Made by a program: the position numbers and the translations under genes. The notes under the pieces were generated by a model. The model saw only the letters and a program-made list of their open reading frames with translations. It was not told the origin of the DNA and made no database searches. Below are positions 1 to 5,722 of a DNA stretch of 7,098 bases, one piece after another. Position 1 is the first letter of the stretch. Each line of letters starts with the position of its first letter. The DNA is from Moraxella equi (GTDB lineage Bacteria; Pseudomonadota; Gammaproteobacteria; Pseudomonadales; Moraxellaceae), in assembly GCF_002027555.1 (NCBI RefSeq), contig NZ_MXAP01000114.1, forward strand, positions 1-7,098, written 5' to 3'.

Positions 1-24
1 AATTTGATATTTGCCACAGGCTTT

Positions 25-91
25 GTAGGGACGTGCTCAGCACGCCCTTGATGATGTAACGATTTTATCGACGTGCAGAGCCAGTCTCTAC
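25..91. repeat. Imperfect inverted-repeat element (REP/MITE-like)
   Basis: Two 23-nt arms, 25-47 and 69-91, are imperfect reverse complements, with 17 of 23 positions matching by my hand alignment. The left arm begins GTAGGGACGTGC and the right arm ends GTCTCTAC. The left arm contains its own palindrome (CGTGCT C AGCACG, 32-44), and a second mini-hairpin (CGAT TTT ATCG) lies at 60-70. A further short inverted pair, CCACAG at 14-19 and CTGTGG at 109-114, flanks the whole. There is no coding capacity. It starts about 67 nt beyond the plsB stop codon, where interspersed palindromic repeats are often found and may act as mRNA 3'-end structures. I infer a short dispersed repeat; its copy number cannot be judged from this window. 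No T-run follows the stem on the minus strand, so a classical intrinsic terminator is not supported. Confidence 0.6.
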
Positions 92-157
92 GCCCACATA
101 TTATAAATCTGTGGTAATTTTAAAGTTCTTTATCTGTGTTTTAAACTAATAAATCAG

Positions 158-2800
158 CTATTTACGTCCAAATTTACGCTTTTTATTCATCTCATTCATG
201 ACGCTGTCAATCTCATCGTCGTTTAGGCGAGCGGTGTGACGCAGCAACTCAATCATGTCGGGATTTAGGACGTATTTGGCGTGTTCGGCGATTTTGTCAA
301 TGCGTTCATCAAAATCAATCATGCTCGTCTCAGGCTCAATCTGCACATAACCCATGCGTACGAGCGTATCTAAGAAGCTTGTAAATAACGCCTTATCAAA
401 CATGTCAGGCAAATCATCGGCATACAGCACGGACACCCTTTGCCCTAGAAAGTAGCATAGATTGACGACTTGTTCGGTATTTAGGCGGTGTGCACCTTGT
501 TCGGACAATAAGGTCAAAGCCATAAAGTAGCGTTCCAAACTCTGCTCGGCAGGGTCGGCAAGCACGATGAGTTGTTGGTAGGCAGGCGAGTTGGTCTCGG
601 GGGCACTGATGAGTACGCCGTCCCATTCGACAACCAGATTTTCTTTGATAAGTACGTCCAAAATCTCGCCAATGGTGTCCTTAATGCTACGCTGTGGGTG
701 TTTTAAAAACAGCTCGGTTTGTAAAAAGGGATACAAAAGCTCGCTGATGTTTTCTAGCTTATCACGGTACATGCGTCCATTTCGTTGCACCAGCGAAGCG
801 ATAAAACTGGCTAGGATAAAGACGTGCAGGATGTTGTTTTTAAAGTAGCTAAGCAAGGGAGCTTGTTTGTCCGCCACTTTTATCATGTCGCCTAGCACGT
901 GGGGGGTGCGTTCGATGAGTTCTAACTGCAAGCCATACGCCAAGATGTCTTTGGGGTTCATGTCAGTGACAAAGGTGTCCTTGTCATAAGGCAGGGCTTG
1001 GGCGATACGCTGATATAGGGCGATTTGTTCTATCGCTTGGGCTTCATCAAGGGCGGATTTGGGGGTGGACAGTAGTACGAGTGCCAGCAGGGAGACAGGA
1101 TTGACGACTGCTGATTTGTTGATGTTTTGCATGATTTTGACGCCGATATTGGTAATCATGGCGTAGGTTTGCTTGTCGTTGTCCGCTTGCTCATCAGGGC
1201 TTAACGCTAGGGTGTCTTTGCCAGTTTTGATGTTAAATTTATCCAAAAATTGGGTCAGGTGTAGCGGTTCGCCAAAGGACAGATGCACCGTGCCAAATAC
1301 CCGTTCAATCTTTTGGGCGGTCTTGATGAGACTAAGCAGGTTTTCGCTTTCTTTGGGTTTGCCTTTGAGCTCGCCCACATAAGTCGCCCCTTCCATAATC
1401 CGCTCATAACTGATATAAGTCGGGACAAAAACCACGGGTTTGGCAGGCTCACGCAGATAACTACCCACGGTCATGGCAAGCATACCGAGCTTGGGCGGTA
1501 GCAGACGACCTGAACGAGAGCGACCGCCTTCGATGAAGTACTCAATGGGGACAGCCCGTTGCATGAGTGTGTGTAGATATTCCTTAAACACCGTGCTGTA
1601 CAAGGCGTTGCCCTTAAAGCTACGTCTCATAAAGAATGCTCCGCCACTACGCAATATCTCGCCCAGTACAGGGATGTTTAGGTTATCCCCTGCGGCGATG
1701 TAAGGGATGCGTAAGCCCCGTTTGTAGATGACATAAGATAAGAGCAGGTAGTCCATATGACTGCGATGGCATGGTACATAGATGATTTGGTGGTCGGGGG
1801 CAAGCTTACGCACCCGCTCAAAATGACGCACTTCCACGCCGTCATAGAGTCGCTCCCATAGCCACGTCAAAAAGTGGTCAAAAAAACGGACGACAGAGTG
1901 TGAATAATCGCTTGTTATCTCACCCACATAACCGCTGGCTTCTTTTTTGATTTGGGCGATGGTTTTGCCTGTGCGGATGGCTTCTTTTTCTATGGCTTCT
2001 TGGACGATGGGCGATGATAAGATTTGCCCCGTCACGTTGCGTTTGTCAGATAGGTCAGGTCCGATGATACTGGTGCGTTGTTTGTCCAAATAGCCTTTTA
2101 GGCGTTGGCTGATATGGTTTGCCAAGTGCGATGTACTAAGGTCTACATTGTCAGCATGGTCGTCCTTGCTGTCTTGAATAAGCTTTTGTAAATCCTTGGG
2201 CTGAGCAAACTGCACTGCCGTATCACGCCCCATGACCCCGATATTAAAGAGCTGTTTGGGAATGCTGGGACTATTCCATTCGTCCGCCATGAGCAGGCGA
2301 AACAGGCTGTCTTCTTTGCTTGGGGCTCGTCCCCATAGGATGGTCACGGGGATGAGTTGCACACGCAATGTGGGGTCATCAATACATGCTTTGATGAGTC
2401 GCTCTAAGCGTGGCGATGGAATGTTCTCTGAGCCGTGACGGTGCTTTAAAAAGATGACAGAGGCACTCTCATTGAGACTGCCAATGCTGGTACTGGCAAG
2501 GGCAGATGGTAGATTTAACTCTTGGGTTTTAACATCCACGAGCAGACTGTTGGAGCGTGAATATTCTCTTAGCACATAAAACGTGGGAATGTCATCATCA
2601 AGCTCTGGCACTTCGCCCAAGATTTGTGCTTTGACCGCCAAAGATAAGCCTTTGCCTGATAAGTTGCGATAGACAGATGGTTTGTTTTCTGCTCTTTTGG
2701 GGGCTTCTTGTTGGTTTTGGTGGGTGGGTTTTGGGGTGTTATTTGGTTTTTTAGAAAAAATCTGAGAGATATTCGGAAGTTTTAACATAGTATGTGCCAT
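158..2800 (-). CDS. plsB: Glycerol-3-phosphate 1-O-acyltransferase PlsB
   Basis: PlsB transfers a fatty acyl group from acyl-ACP or acyl-CoA to the sn-1 position of glycerol-3-phosphate at the inner membrane. This is the first step of phospholipid synthesis. All four acyltransferase blocks are present: block I HRSHMD at residues 345-350 (catalytic His345 and Asp350), block II GAFFMRR at 387-393, block III EGGRSRSG at 424-431, and block IV VPTYISYE around 459-466. Recalled E. coli active-site positions (His306, Asp311, Arg354, Glu385, Pro421) all map here with a constant +39 offset, so the catalytic core is gap-free. The one change is Ile352 to Met391. At 880 residues it is longer than E. coli PlsB (807). 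The extra length is partly a Lys/Pro/Asn/Gln-rich, probably disordered N-terminus (about residues 15-42). The start ATG is at 2800; an in-frame ATG lies four codons in. No clear Shine-Dalgarno sequence precedes either. It is transcribed divergently from tesB and ends with TAG. Confidence 0.97.
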   Translation of the reverse strand: MAHTMLKLPNISQIFSKKPNNTPKPTHQNQQEAPKRAENKPSVYRNLSGKGLSLAVKAQILGEVPELDDDIPTFYVLREYSRSNSLLVDVKTQELNLPSALASTSIGSLNESASVIFLKHRHGSENIPSPRLERLIKACIDDPTLRVQLIPVTILWGRAPSKEDSLFRLLMADEWNSPSIPKQLFNIGVMGRDTAVQFAQPKDLQKLIQDSKDDHADNVDLSTSHLANHISQRLKGYLDKQRTSIIGPDLSDKRNVTGQILSSPIVQEAIEKEAIRTGKTIAQIKKEASGYVGEITSDYSHSVVRFFDHFLTWLWERLYDGVEVRHFERVRKLAPDHQIIYVPCHRSHMDYLLLSYVIYKRGLRIPYIAAGDNLNIPVLGEILRSGGAFFMRRSFKGNALYSTVFKEYLHTLMQRAVPIEYFIEGGRSRSGRLLPPKLGMLAMTVGSYLREPAKPVVFVPTYISYERIMEGATYVGELKGKPKESENLLSLIKTAQKIERVFGTVHLSFGEPLHLTQFLDKFNIKTGKDTLALSPDEQADNDKQTYAMITNIGVKIMQNINKSAVVNPVSLLALVLLSTPKSALDEAQAIEQIALYQRIAQALPYDKDTFVTDMNPKDILAYGLQLELIERTPHVLGDMIKVADKQAPLLSYFKNNILHVFILASFIASLVQRNGRMYRDKLENISELLYPFLQTELFLKHPQRSIKDTIGEILDVLIKENLVVEWDGVLISAPETNSPAYQQLIVLADPAEQSLERYFMALTLLSEQGAHRLNTEQVVNLCYFLGQRVSVLYADDLPDMFDKALFTSFLDTLVRMGYVQIEPETSMIDFDERIDKIAEHAKYVLNPDMIELLRHTARLNDDEIDSVMNEMNKKRKFGRK

Positions 2801-2820
2801 GATTTGACAATAATCTTAGT

Positions 2821-2850
2821 ATTTTAACATTTTTAACTAGAAATGGACAA
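2821..2850 (-). promoter_or_regulatory. Predicted plsB promoter (extended -10)
   Basis: On the minus strand, TTGTCC (2850-2845) is followed by an 18-nt spacer and TAAAAT (2826-2821). The -10 box is preceded by TG plus one base (TGTTAAAAT), the extended -10 pattern of sigma-70 promoters. The implied transcription start near 2814 leaves a leader of only about 14 nt before the plsB ATG, consistent with the absence of a Shine-Dalgarno sequence there. This is a motif-based prediction in AT-rich DNA. Confidence 0.5.
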
Positions 2851-2859
2851 AAATTTTGT
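2847..2859. promoter_or_regulatory. 13-bp palindrome, candidate operator
   Basis: ACAAAA and TTTTGT flank a single central A, forming a perfect 6-1-6 inverted repeat. It overlaps the predicted plsB -35 box (2845-2850) and the TG of the predicted tesB extended -10 (2857-2865). A protein bound here would block both promoters. I recognise no known regulator motif; it does not resemble the FabR or PsrA sites I recall. The AT-rich composition means chance is a real possibility. Confidence 0.3.
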
Positions 2860-2865
2860 TATACT
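2857..2865 (+). promoter_or_regulatory. Predicted tesB promoter (extended -10)
   Basis: TGTTATACT on the plus strand matches the extended -10 consensus (TG, one base, TATAAT-like hexamer TATACT). No good -35 hexamer is seen at normal spacing, which extended -10 promoters tolerate. The implied start near 2872 gives a leader of about 70 nt before tesB. Its spacer and -35 region would overlap the plsB -35 box, so polymerase binding to the two divergent promoters would probably be mutually exclusive. Confidence 0.5.
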
Positions 2866-2941
2866 TGTACGCCTACCAGAAACGGTGTGGTTTGATGACA
2901 TTTGTTAATACAGATAGCACTGTTTGCCCTTAGCTATTTAG

Positions 2942-3892
2942 ATGTGTGGAATGATTATGCCAAATACGCCTGATGATAGTTTGATTCGTGACTTGATGAC
3001 GACTTTGACCCTAACCGAGATAACCCCCGATGTGTTCTCGGCACCGAGTTTTGACTATGTGGGGGCAAGGGTGTTTGGCGGGCAGGTGCTTGCCCAAGCG
3101 ATGATGGCAGGGGCGAAGACGCTCCAGATAGACAAGCCTTGTCACAGTTTTCACGGTTATTTTTTGCGTGGGGGCGACATCCGCCTGCCAGTCATCTACC
3201 AAGTCCGCCGTCTGCGTGATGGCAAAAGCCTGTCGGCTCGGCAAGTCGTGGCGGTGCAAAACGTGCCAAACGACCCTGACGACCCCACGCTTGGCACGAC
3301 CGAGCAGGTCATTTTTAGCATGATTGCGTCATTCTCACCCATGGAAGGCGGACTGGACTACCAAGAGAGCATGCCCGAATATCCGCACCCTGACACCTTA
3401 CAAAGTGAGCAGGAGCTAAAAGATGCTCATGTCGGCAAAATCCCCGACGCCCTAAAAGCCCGCTACCTGCGTAAACGCCATGTCGAGATACGCCCTGTCA
3501 CGCCCCGAGACCCCATTCATCCACAGCCCATGCGACCCCGCCAAGCCAACTGGCTCCGTATCAATGGACTACAAGGCCAGCCTGTCGCCATTCATCAGGC
3601 TCTGCTTGCCTTTGCGTCCGACTTTTATTTGGTGGGTACGGGGCTGATGTCGCACGGGCTTAGCTTTATGACCAAGGGTTTACAAGTGGCAAGCATTGAC
3701 CACAGCATGCATTTTCATCGCCCCTTTGATGTCAGCGACTGGCTACTGTACGACATGTGGAGCGACACGACCAGTCACGCCAAGGGGCTAAACCACGGGC
3801 AGTTTTGGCAAGATGGCAGGCTTGTCGCCACCACCCAACAAGAAGGGCTTATGCGACTGGTGGGTGGTGAGCATGTAACCAGCAGTTCGTGA
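2942..3892 (+). CDS. tesB: Acyl-CoA thioesterase II (TesB family)
   Basis: This is a double-hotdog thioesterase that hydrolyses medium- and long-chain acyl-CoA to free fatty acid and CoA in the cytoplasm. Family hallmarks are visible: the N-terminal VFGGQVLAQA (residues 44-53), CHSFHGYFLRGGD (67-79), and LRDGKSLSAR (91-100). The C-terminal hotdog contains FASDF, with Asp227 matching E. coli Asp204. It also contains ASIDHSMHFHRPF, with Ser251 replacing E. coli Thr228 (a conservative change), and TTQQEGLM, with Gln300 matching Gln278. A Pro/Asp-rich insertion of about 13 residues (about 108-121) follows the AVQN segment relative to E. coli. Length is 316 residues against 286 in E. coli. The start is uncertain: ATGs occur at 2942, 2951 and 2957. 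Only the 2957 ATG has a plausible ribosome-binding sequence (GTGGA at 2946-2950, 6-nt spacing), so the true protein may begin MPNTPDD and have 311 residues. Confidence 0.93.
   Translation: MCGMIMPNTPDDSLIRDLMTTLTLTEITPDVFSAPSFDYVGARVFGGQVLAQAMMAGAKTLQIDKPCHSFHGYFLRGGDIRLPVIYQVRRLRDGKSLSARQVVAVQNVPNDPDDPTLGTTEQVIFSMIASFSPMEGGLDYQESMPEYPHPDTLQSEQELKDAHVGKIPDALKARYLRKRHVEIRPVTPRDPIHPQPMRPRQANWLRINGLQGQPVAIHQALLAFASDFYLVGTGLMSHGLSFMTKGLQVASIDHSMHFHRPFDVSDWLLYDMWSDTTSHAKGLNHGQFWQDGRLVATTQQEGLMRLVGGEHVTSSS
2946..2950 (+). promoter_or_regulatory. Possible ribosome-binding site deciding the tesB start
   Basis: GTGGA lies 6 nt before the in-frame ATG at 2957. The upstream ATG at 2942 has only AT-rich sequence before it. 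If this is the site used, translation starts at 2957 and GTGGA falls inside the longer open frame. The match to the anti-Shine-Dalgarno sequence is modest. Confidence 0.3.
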
Positions 3893-3929
3893 TACAAAAA
3901 TCACACATGGCATTAATGTCGGGCAAGGC

Positions 3930-3955
3930 TTGTTGGGGCATTATTTTGCTACAAT
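3930..3955 (+). promoter_or_regulatory. Predicted promoter of the DUF1615 lipoprotein gene
   Basis: TGCTACAAT at 3947-3955 is an extended -10 (TG, one base, TACAAT). TTGTTG at 3930-3935 could be a -35, though the spacer is only 14 nt, so the -10 probably dominates. The likely start is G3961, five bases after the hexamer's short discriminator, which gives a leader of about 36 nt. Confidence 0.5.
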
Positions 3956-3975
3956 AAGCCGTTTTTTTTTGGCTT
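3956..3975 (+). repeat. T9 homopolymer within AAGCC/GGCTT inverted repeat
   Basis: AAGCC (3956-3960) and GGCTT (3971-3975) form a 5-bp perfect inverted repeat whose loop is G followed by nine T residues (3962-3970). It lies immediately downstream of the predicted -10. The nascent RNA would therefore begin G followed by nine U. The T-run is in the loop rather than after the stem, so this is not a terminator for tesB. It may be a transcription-start slippage signal or a length-variable tract. Confidence 0.45.
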
Positions 3976-3996
3976 GTCATTGTTTTTTATCATTTT

Positions 3997-5163
3997 ATGA
4001 AAAATCCACTGTTAAAAAATCTGTCCTTATACATCGCTCTGTTTGGCGGTGCCATCCTGCTGACCGCCTGCACCCAAGAGACGCCCGACACGCCCATCTT
4101 GTCAAATGATGAGATTGCCAAAGTGCTACCCAACCGCTCACAGGACAAGGCAAGTTGGGCAGGCGACATCGGGGCGATATTTGACAAGCTAAAACTACAT
4201 AAGGACAAAGAGAACATCTGCACCGTGGTTGCGGTCATTGACCAAGAGTCCAACTTCCACGCCAATCCTGCCGTCGCTAATCTCGGGCAAGCGTCCTTAC
4301 GTGCCATCGATGATAAGCTAGAAGACAAACTGGGTAAACAGCTCGCTGGCGTGTTTCGCACCATGCTCGCCACTCGCCCGACCAAGGATAACAGCTTTGA
4401 GAGCCAAATCAAAAAAGTAAAAACCGAAAAAGAGCTAGATGAGCTGTACCAACAGATGTTTGACTACTTTACCAGCACCTATAAAGTCAGTGGCGTGAAC
4501 AATCTCACCAAGCTCACAGGCGAGAGCCTTGACGAACGCCTAAATCCCATCACAACCTTAGGCTCCATGCAGGTGCATGTCAACTACGCCAAACGCCACC
4601 GCCGAGCCAACATGAACGACCGCACCCTGCGTGCTGACATGTACGGGCAGTATGGCGGTCTGTACTACGGCATTCATCGCTTGATGATGTATCAGGCGGA
4701 TTATGATAAGCCAATTTATCGCTTTGCTGACTACAACTCTGGCGTGTATTCAAGTCGCAATTCCGCTTTTCAAAAACGTGTGGCAAGCCTAACAGGAATC
4801 AGCCTTGACATCGATGGCGATTTGCTGTTATATGCCAATGGCACGGTGAGCAGTGCCAAATCACAGACCGAGACGGCACTCATCAACCTACTCGCCACCG
4901 CCAAAACACCGCTCACCCCCGCCCAAATCAGAAGTGATTTGAAAAAAGAGAAAAAAGCAAGTTTTGAGCAAACCGCCACGTATCAAGGGGTTAGCGAGCT
5001 GTTTAAAGCCAAATACAAAAAAGACCCCACCTATGCCATCATGCCACAGGTCGTGATTAGCAGTACAAAGATGAAACAGGACAAAAACACCAACTGGTAC
5101 GCCACCAATGTCAATAGACGTTATGAAGCGTGTATGACGTTGGCAAATAAGCTGGGGAAATAA
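3997..5163 (+). CDS. DUF1615 family lipoprotein, transglycosylase-like motifs
   Basis: The 388-residue protein begins with a lipoprotein signal peptide: a Lys-containing n-region, hydrophobic residues 9-22, and lipobox LTAC with Cys25. Position +2 is Thr rather than Asp, so outer-membrane sorting is plausible. The mature part matches DUF1615 as I remember it: VLPNRSQDKASWAGDI near residue 43, ENICTVVAVIDQESNF (72-87), LGSMQV (188-193), GGLYYGI (220-226), and YRFADYNSGVYSSRNSAFQ (241-259). The QES (Glu84), GSMQV and ADYNSG segments resemble the E-S, G-L-M-Q and A-Y-N motifs of lysozyme-fold lytic transglycosylases. I therefore infer a periplasmic peptidoglycan-active enzyme or derivative with Glu84 as candidate catalytic acid, although about 105 residues separate Glu84 from GSMQ. 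The start ATG sits after a U-rich leader without a Shine-Dalgarno sequence. It is a monocistronic gene downstream of tesB with its own predicted promoter. Family assignment is strong; the enzymatic role is inference. Confidence 0.9.
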   Translation: MKNPLLKNLSLYIALFGGAILLTACTQETPDTPILSNDEIAKVLPNRSQDKASWAGDIGAIFDKLKLHKDKENICTVVAVIDQESNFHANPAVANLGQASLRAIDDKLEDKLGKQLAGVFRTMLATRPTKDNSFESQIKKVKTEKELDELYQQMFDYFTSTYKVSGVNNLTKLTGESLDERLNPITTLGSMQVHVNYAKRHRRANMNDRTLRADMYGQYGGLYYGIHRLMMYQADYDKPIYRFADYNSGVYSSRNSAFQKRVASLTGISLDIDGDLLLYANGTVSSAKSQTETALINLLATAKTPLTPAQIRSDLKKEKKASFEQTATYQGVSELFKAKYKKDPTYAIMPQVVISSTKMKQDKNTNWYATNVNRRYEACMTLANKLGK

Positions 5164-5281
5164 ATGGGTAAATAGGGGGGGTGCCTACTCTTTATTTGCC
5201 ATGATAAATGATAAAGGCAAAAAGGCAAATTAAGAAAGATAAATAAAAAAAGGTAAATAAAAACCACAGGGCGATACTGAT
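5164..5281. other. A-rich convergent intergenic gap with weak inverted repeat
   Basis: This gap separates the 3' ends of the DUF1615 and DUF1289 genes. It contains a seven-G run (5175-5181) and ATTTGCC at 5194-5200, with a perfect complement GGCAAAT at 5224-5230 (7-bp stem, 23-nt loop). An alternative partner GGCAA lies at 5216-5220. An A-rich stretch (5231-5263) with repeated GGTAAATA follows. On the minus strand that stretch reads as U-rich RNA just past the DUF1289 stop. Neither strand shows a stem directly followed by a T-run, so a canonical terminator is not supported. Confidence 0.35.
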
Positions 5282-5551
5282 TTAAAAATCAAAACTTAAC
5301 TGCTCAAACTGCCCATAAAAATCAAACTCATAATTGACTGGGGTTTGGCGTTGTTTGTGGCGAAGTAGGGCGTTGATGTTGCGACGTCGCCTGCCAAGGT
5401 TTTTTAAAATCTTGGCTCGCTCGCCATCGCTGATGATGTGCCATGTTTGGCGTTCGGTGCGATTTCTAAAACAGCCCATGCAGTAGCCCTTTTTGTTCAT
5501 GGCACACACGCCAATGCAGGGGTTGTCTATCATAAAAAGTTCGTTTTGCAT
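5282..5551 (-). CDS. DUF1289 small four-cysteine protein
   Basis: This 89-residue protein carries the DUF1289 signature near its N-terminus: DNPCIGVCAMNKKGYCMGCFRNRTE, with Cys12, Cys16, Cys24 and Cys27 in a C-x3-C-x7-C-x2-C arrangement. The family's usual Trp follows (ERQTWHIISDGERAKIL). The cysteine pattern suggests a bound metal, zinc or an iron-sulfur cluster, but the biochemical role is unknown to me. Residues 50-70 are Arg/Lys-rich (GRRRRNINALLRHKQRQ) and could contact nucleic acid; this is inference. The C-terminal tail (about 72-89) is rich in Phe and acidic residues and is not part of the core domain I recognise. The start is ATG at 5551; Met7 (5533) is an alternative that would still keep the whole cysteine motif. 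No clear Shine-Dalgarno sequence precedes either. It is divergent from the downstream hydrolase gene and convergent with DUF1615. Confidence 0.88.
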   Translation of the reverse strand: MQNELFMIDNPCIGVCAMNKKGYCMGCFRNRTERQTWHIISDGERAKILKNLGRRRRNINALLRHKQRQTPVNYEFDFYGQFEQLSFDF

Positions 5552-5601
5552 GGCAGGCGAGTGTGGCTTAAAAGGGCAAATGTCAGGCGTAAAAAGCGTT
5601 A

Positions 5602-5607
5602 ATTATA
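5602..5607 (-). promoter_or_regulatory. Predicted -10 box for the DUF1289 gene
   Basis: A perfect TATAAT on the minus strand (5607-5602) lies 51 nt upstream of the DUF1289 ATG, implying a start near 5595 and a leader of about 44 nt. The best -35 candidate, TTGTAT, lies 20 nt further upstream, longer than optimal, so the promoter is supported mainly by the -10. Confidence 0.45.
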
Positions 5608-5610
5608 GCG

Positions 5611-5630
5611 AAAATTGATAAAAATTGATA
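5611..5630. repeat. Tandem duplication of a 10-bp unit
   Basis: AAAATTGATA occurs twice in direct succession. It sits in the spacer and -35 zone of the predicted DUF1289 promoter (minus strand) and upstream of the hydrolase gene. A two-copy tandem repeat here could alter promoter spacing if its copy number varied, but two copies alone are weak evidence for function. Confidence 0.6.
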
Positions 5631-5689
5631 CAATGGCGTTTGATTTATTTATCATATATTCGCCTGTCGTGCCATTTTGCGATACTTAT

Positions 5690-5695
5690 TACAAT
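5690..5695 (+). promoter_or_regulatory. Weak candidate -10 box for the YqiA-like gene
   Basis: TACAAT lies 27 nt before the preferred ATG at 5723 and 12 nt before the alternative ATG at 5708. I see no acceptable -35 hexamer and no TG extension, so this is a low-confidence assignment. If real, the transcript leader would be very short (about 6 or 21 nt). Confidence 0.2.
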
Positions 5696-5722
5696 ACCCA
5701 TTTGACAATGCATAAAACGACC

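Noticed and set aside
414..2438. Several open frames of 65-85 codons on the plus strand, and in a second minus frame, across the plsB region
   Set aside because: They lie wholly within plsB, whose frame is continuous with all four acyltransferase motifs. Their translations have no recognisable domain and skewed composition.
3915..3945. CAAGGCTTG palindrome after tesB as a terminator
   Set aside because: The stem is only 4 bp and no uninterrupted T-run directly follows it.
3990..4412. 140-codon minus-strand frame opposite the lipoprotein gene
   Set aside because: It is antisense to a well-supported DUF1615 reading frame with signal peptide and family motifs. Its Ser/Leu-rich translation is typical of a shadow frame.
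5175..5181. Seven-G run as a possible phase-variation tract
   Set aside because: It lies between the 3' ends of two convergent genes, so length change would not alter a reading frame or promoter.
5194..5230. Stem ATTTGCC/GGCAAAT as an intrinsic terminator
   Set aside because: The loop is 23 nt, the stem is AT-rich, and no T-run follows on either strand.
5615..5722. N-terminal extension of the YqiA-like protein from TTG 5615 or ATG 5633
   Set aside because: The extra residues lack family similarity, overlap the predicted promoter zone, and are not needed. The protein from 5723 begins exactly like known YqiA proteins.
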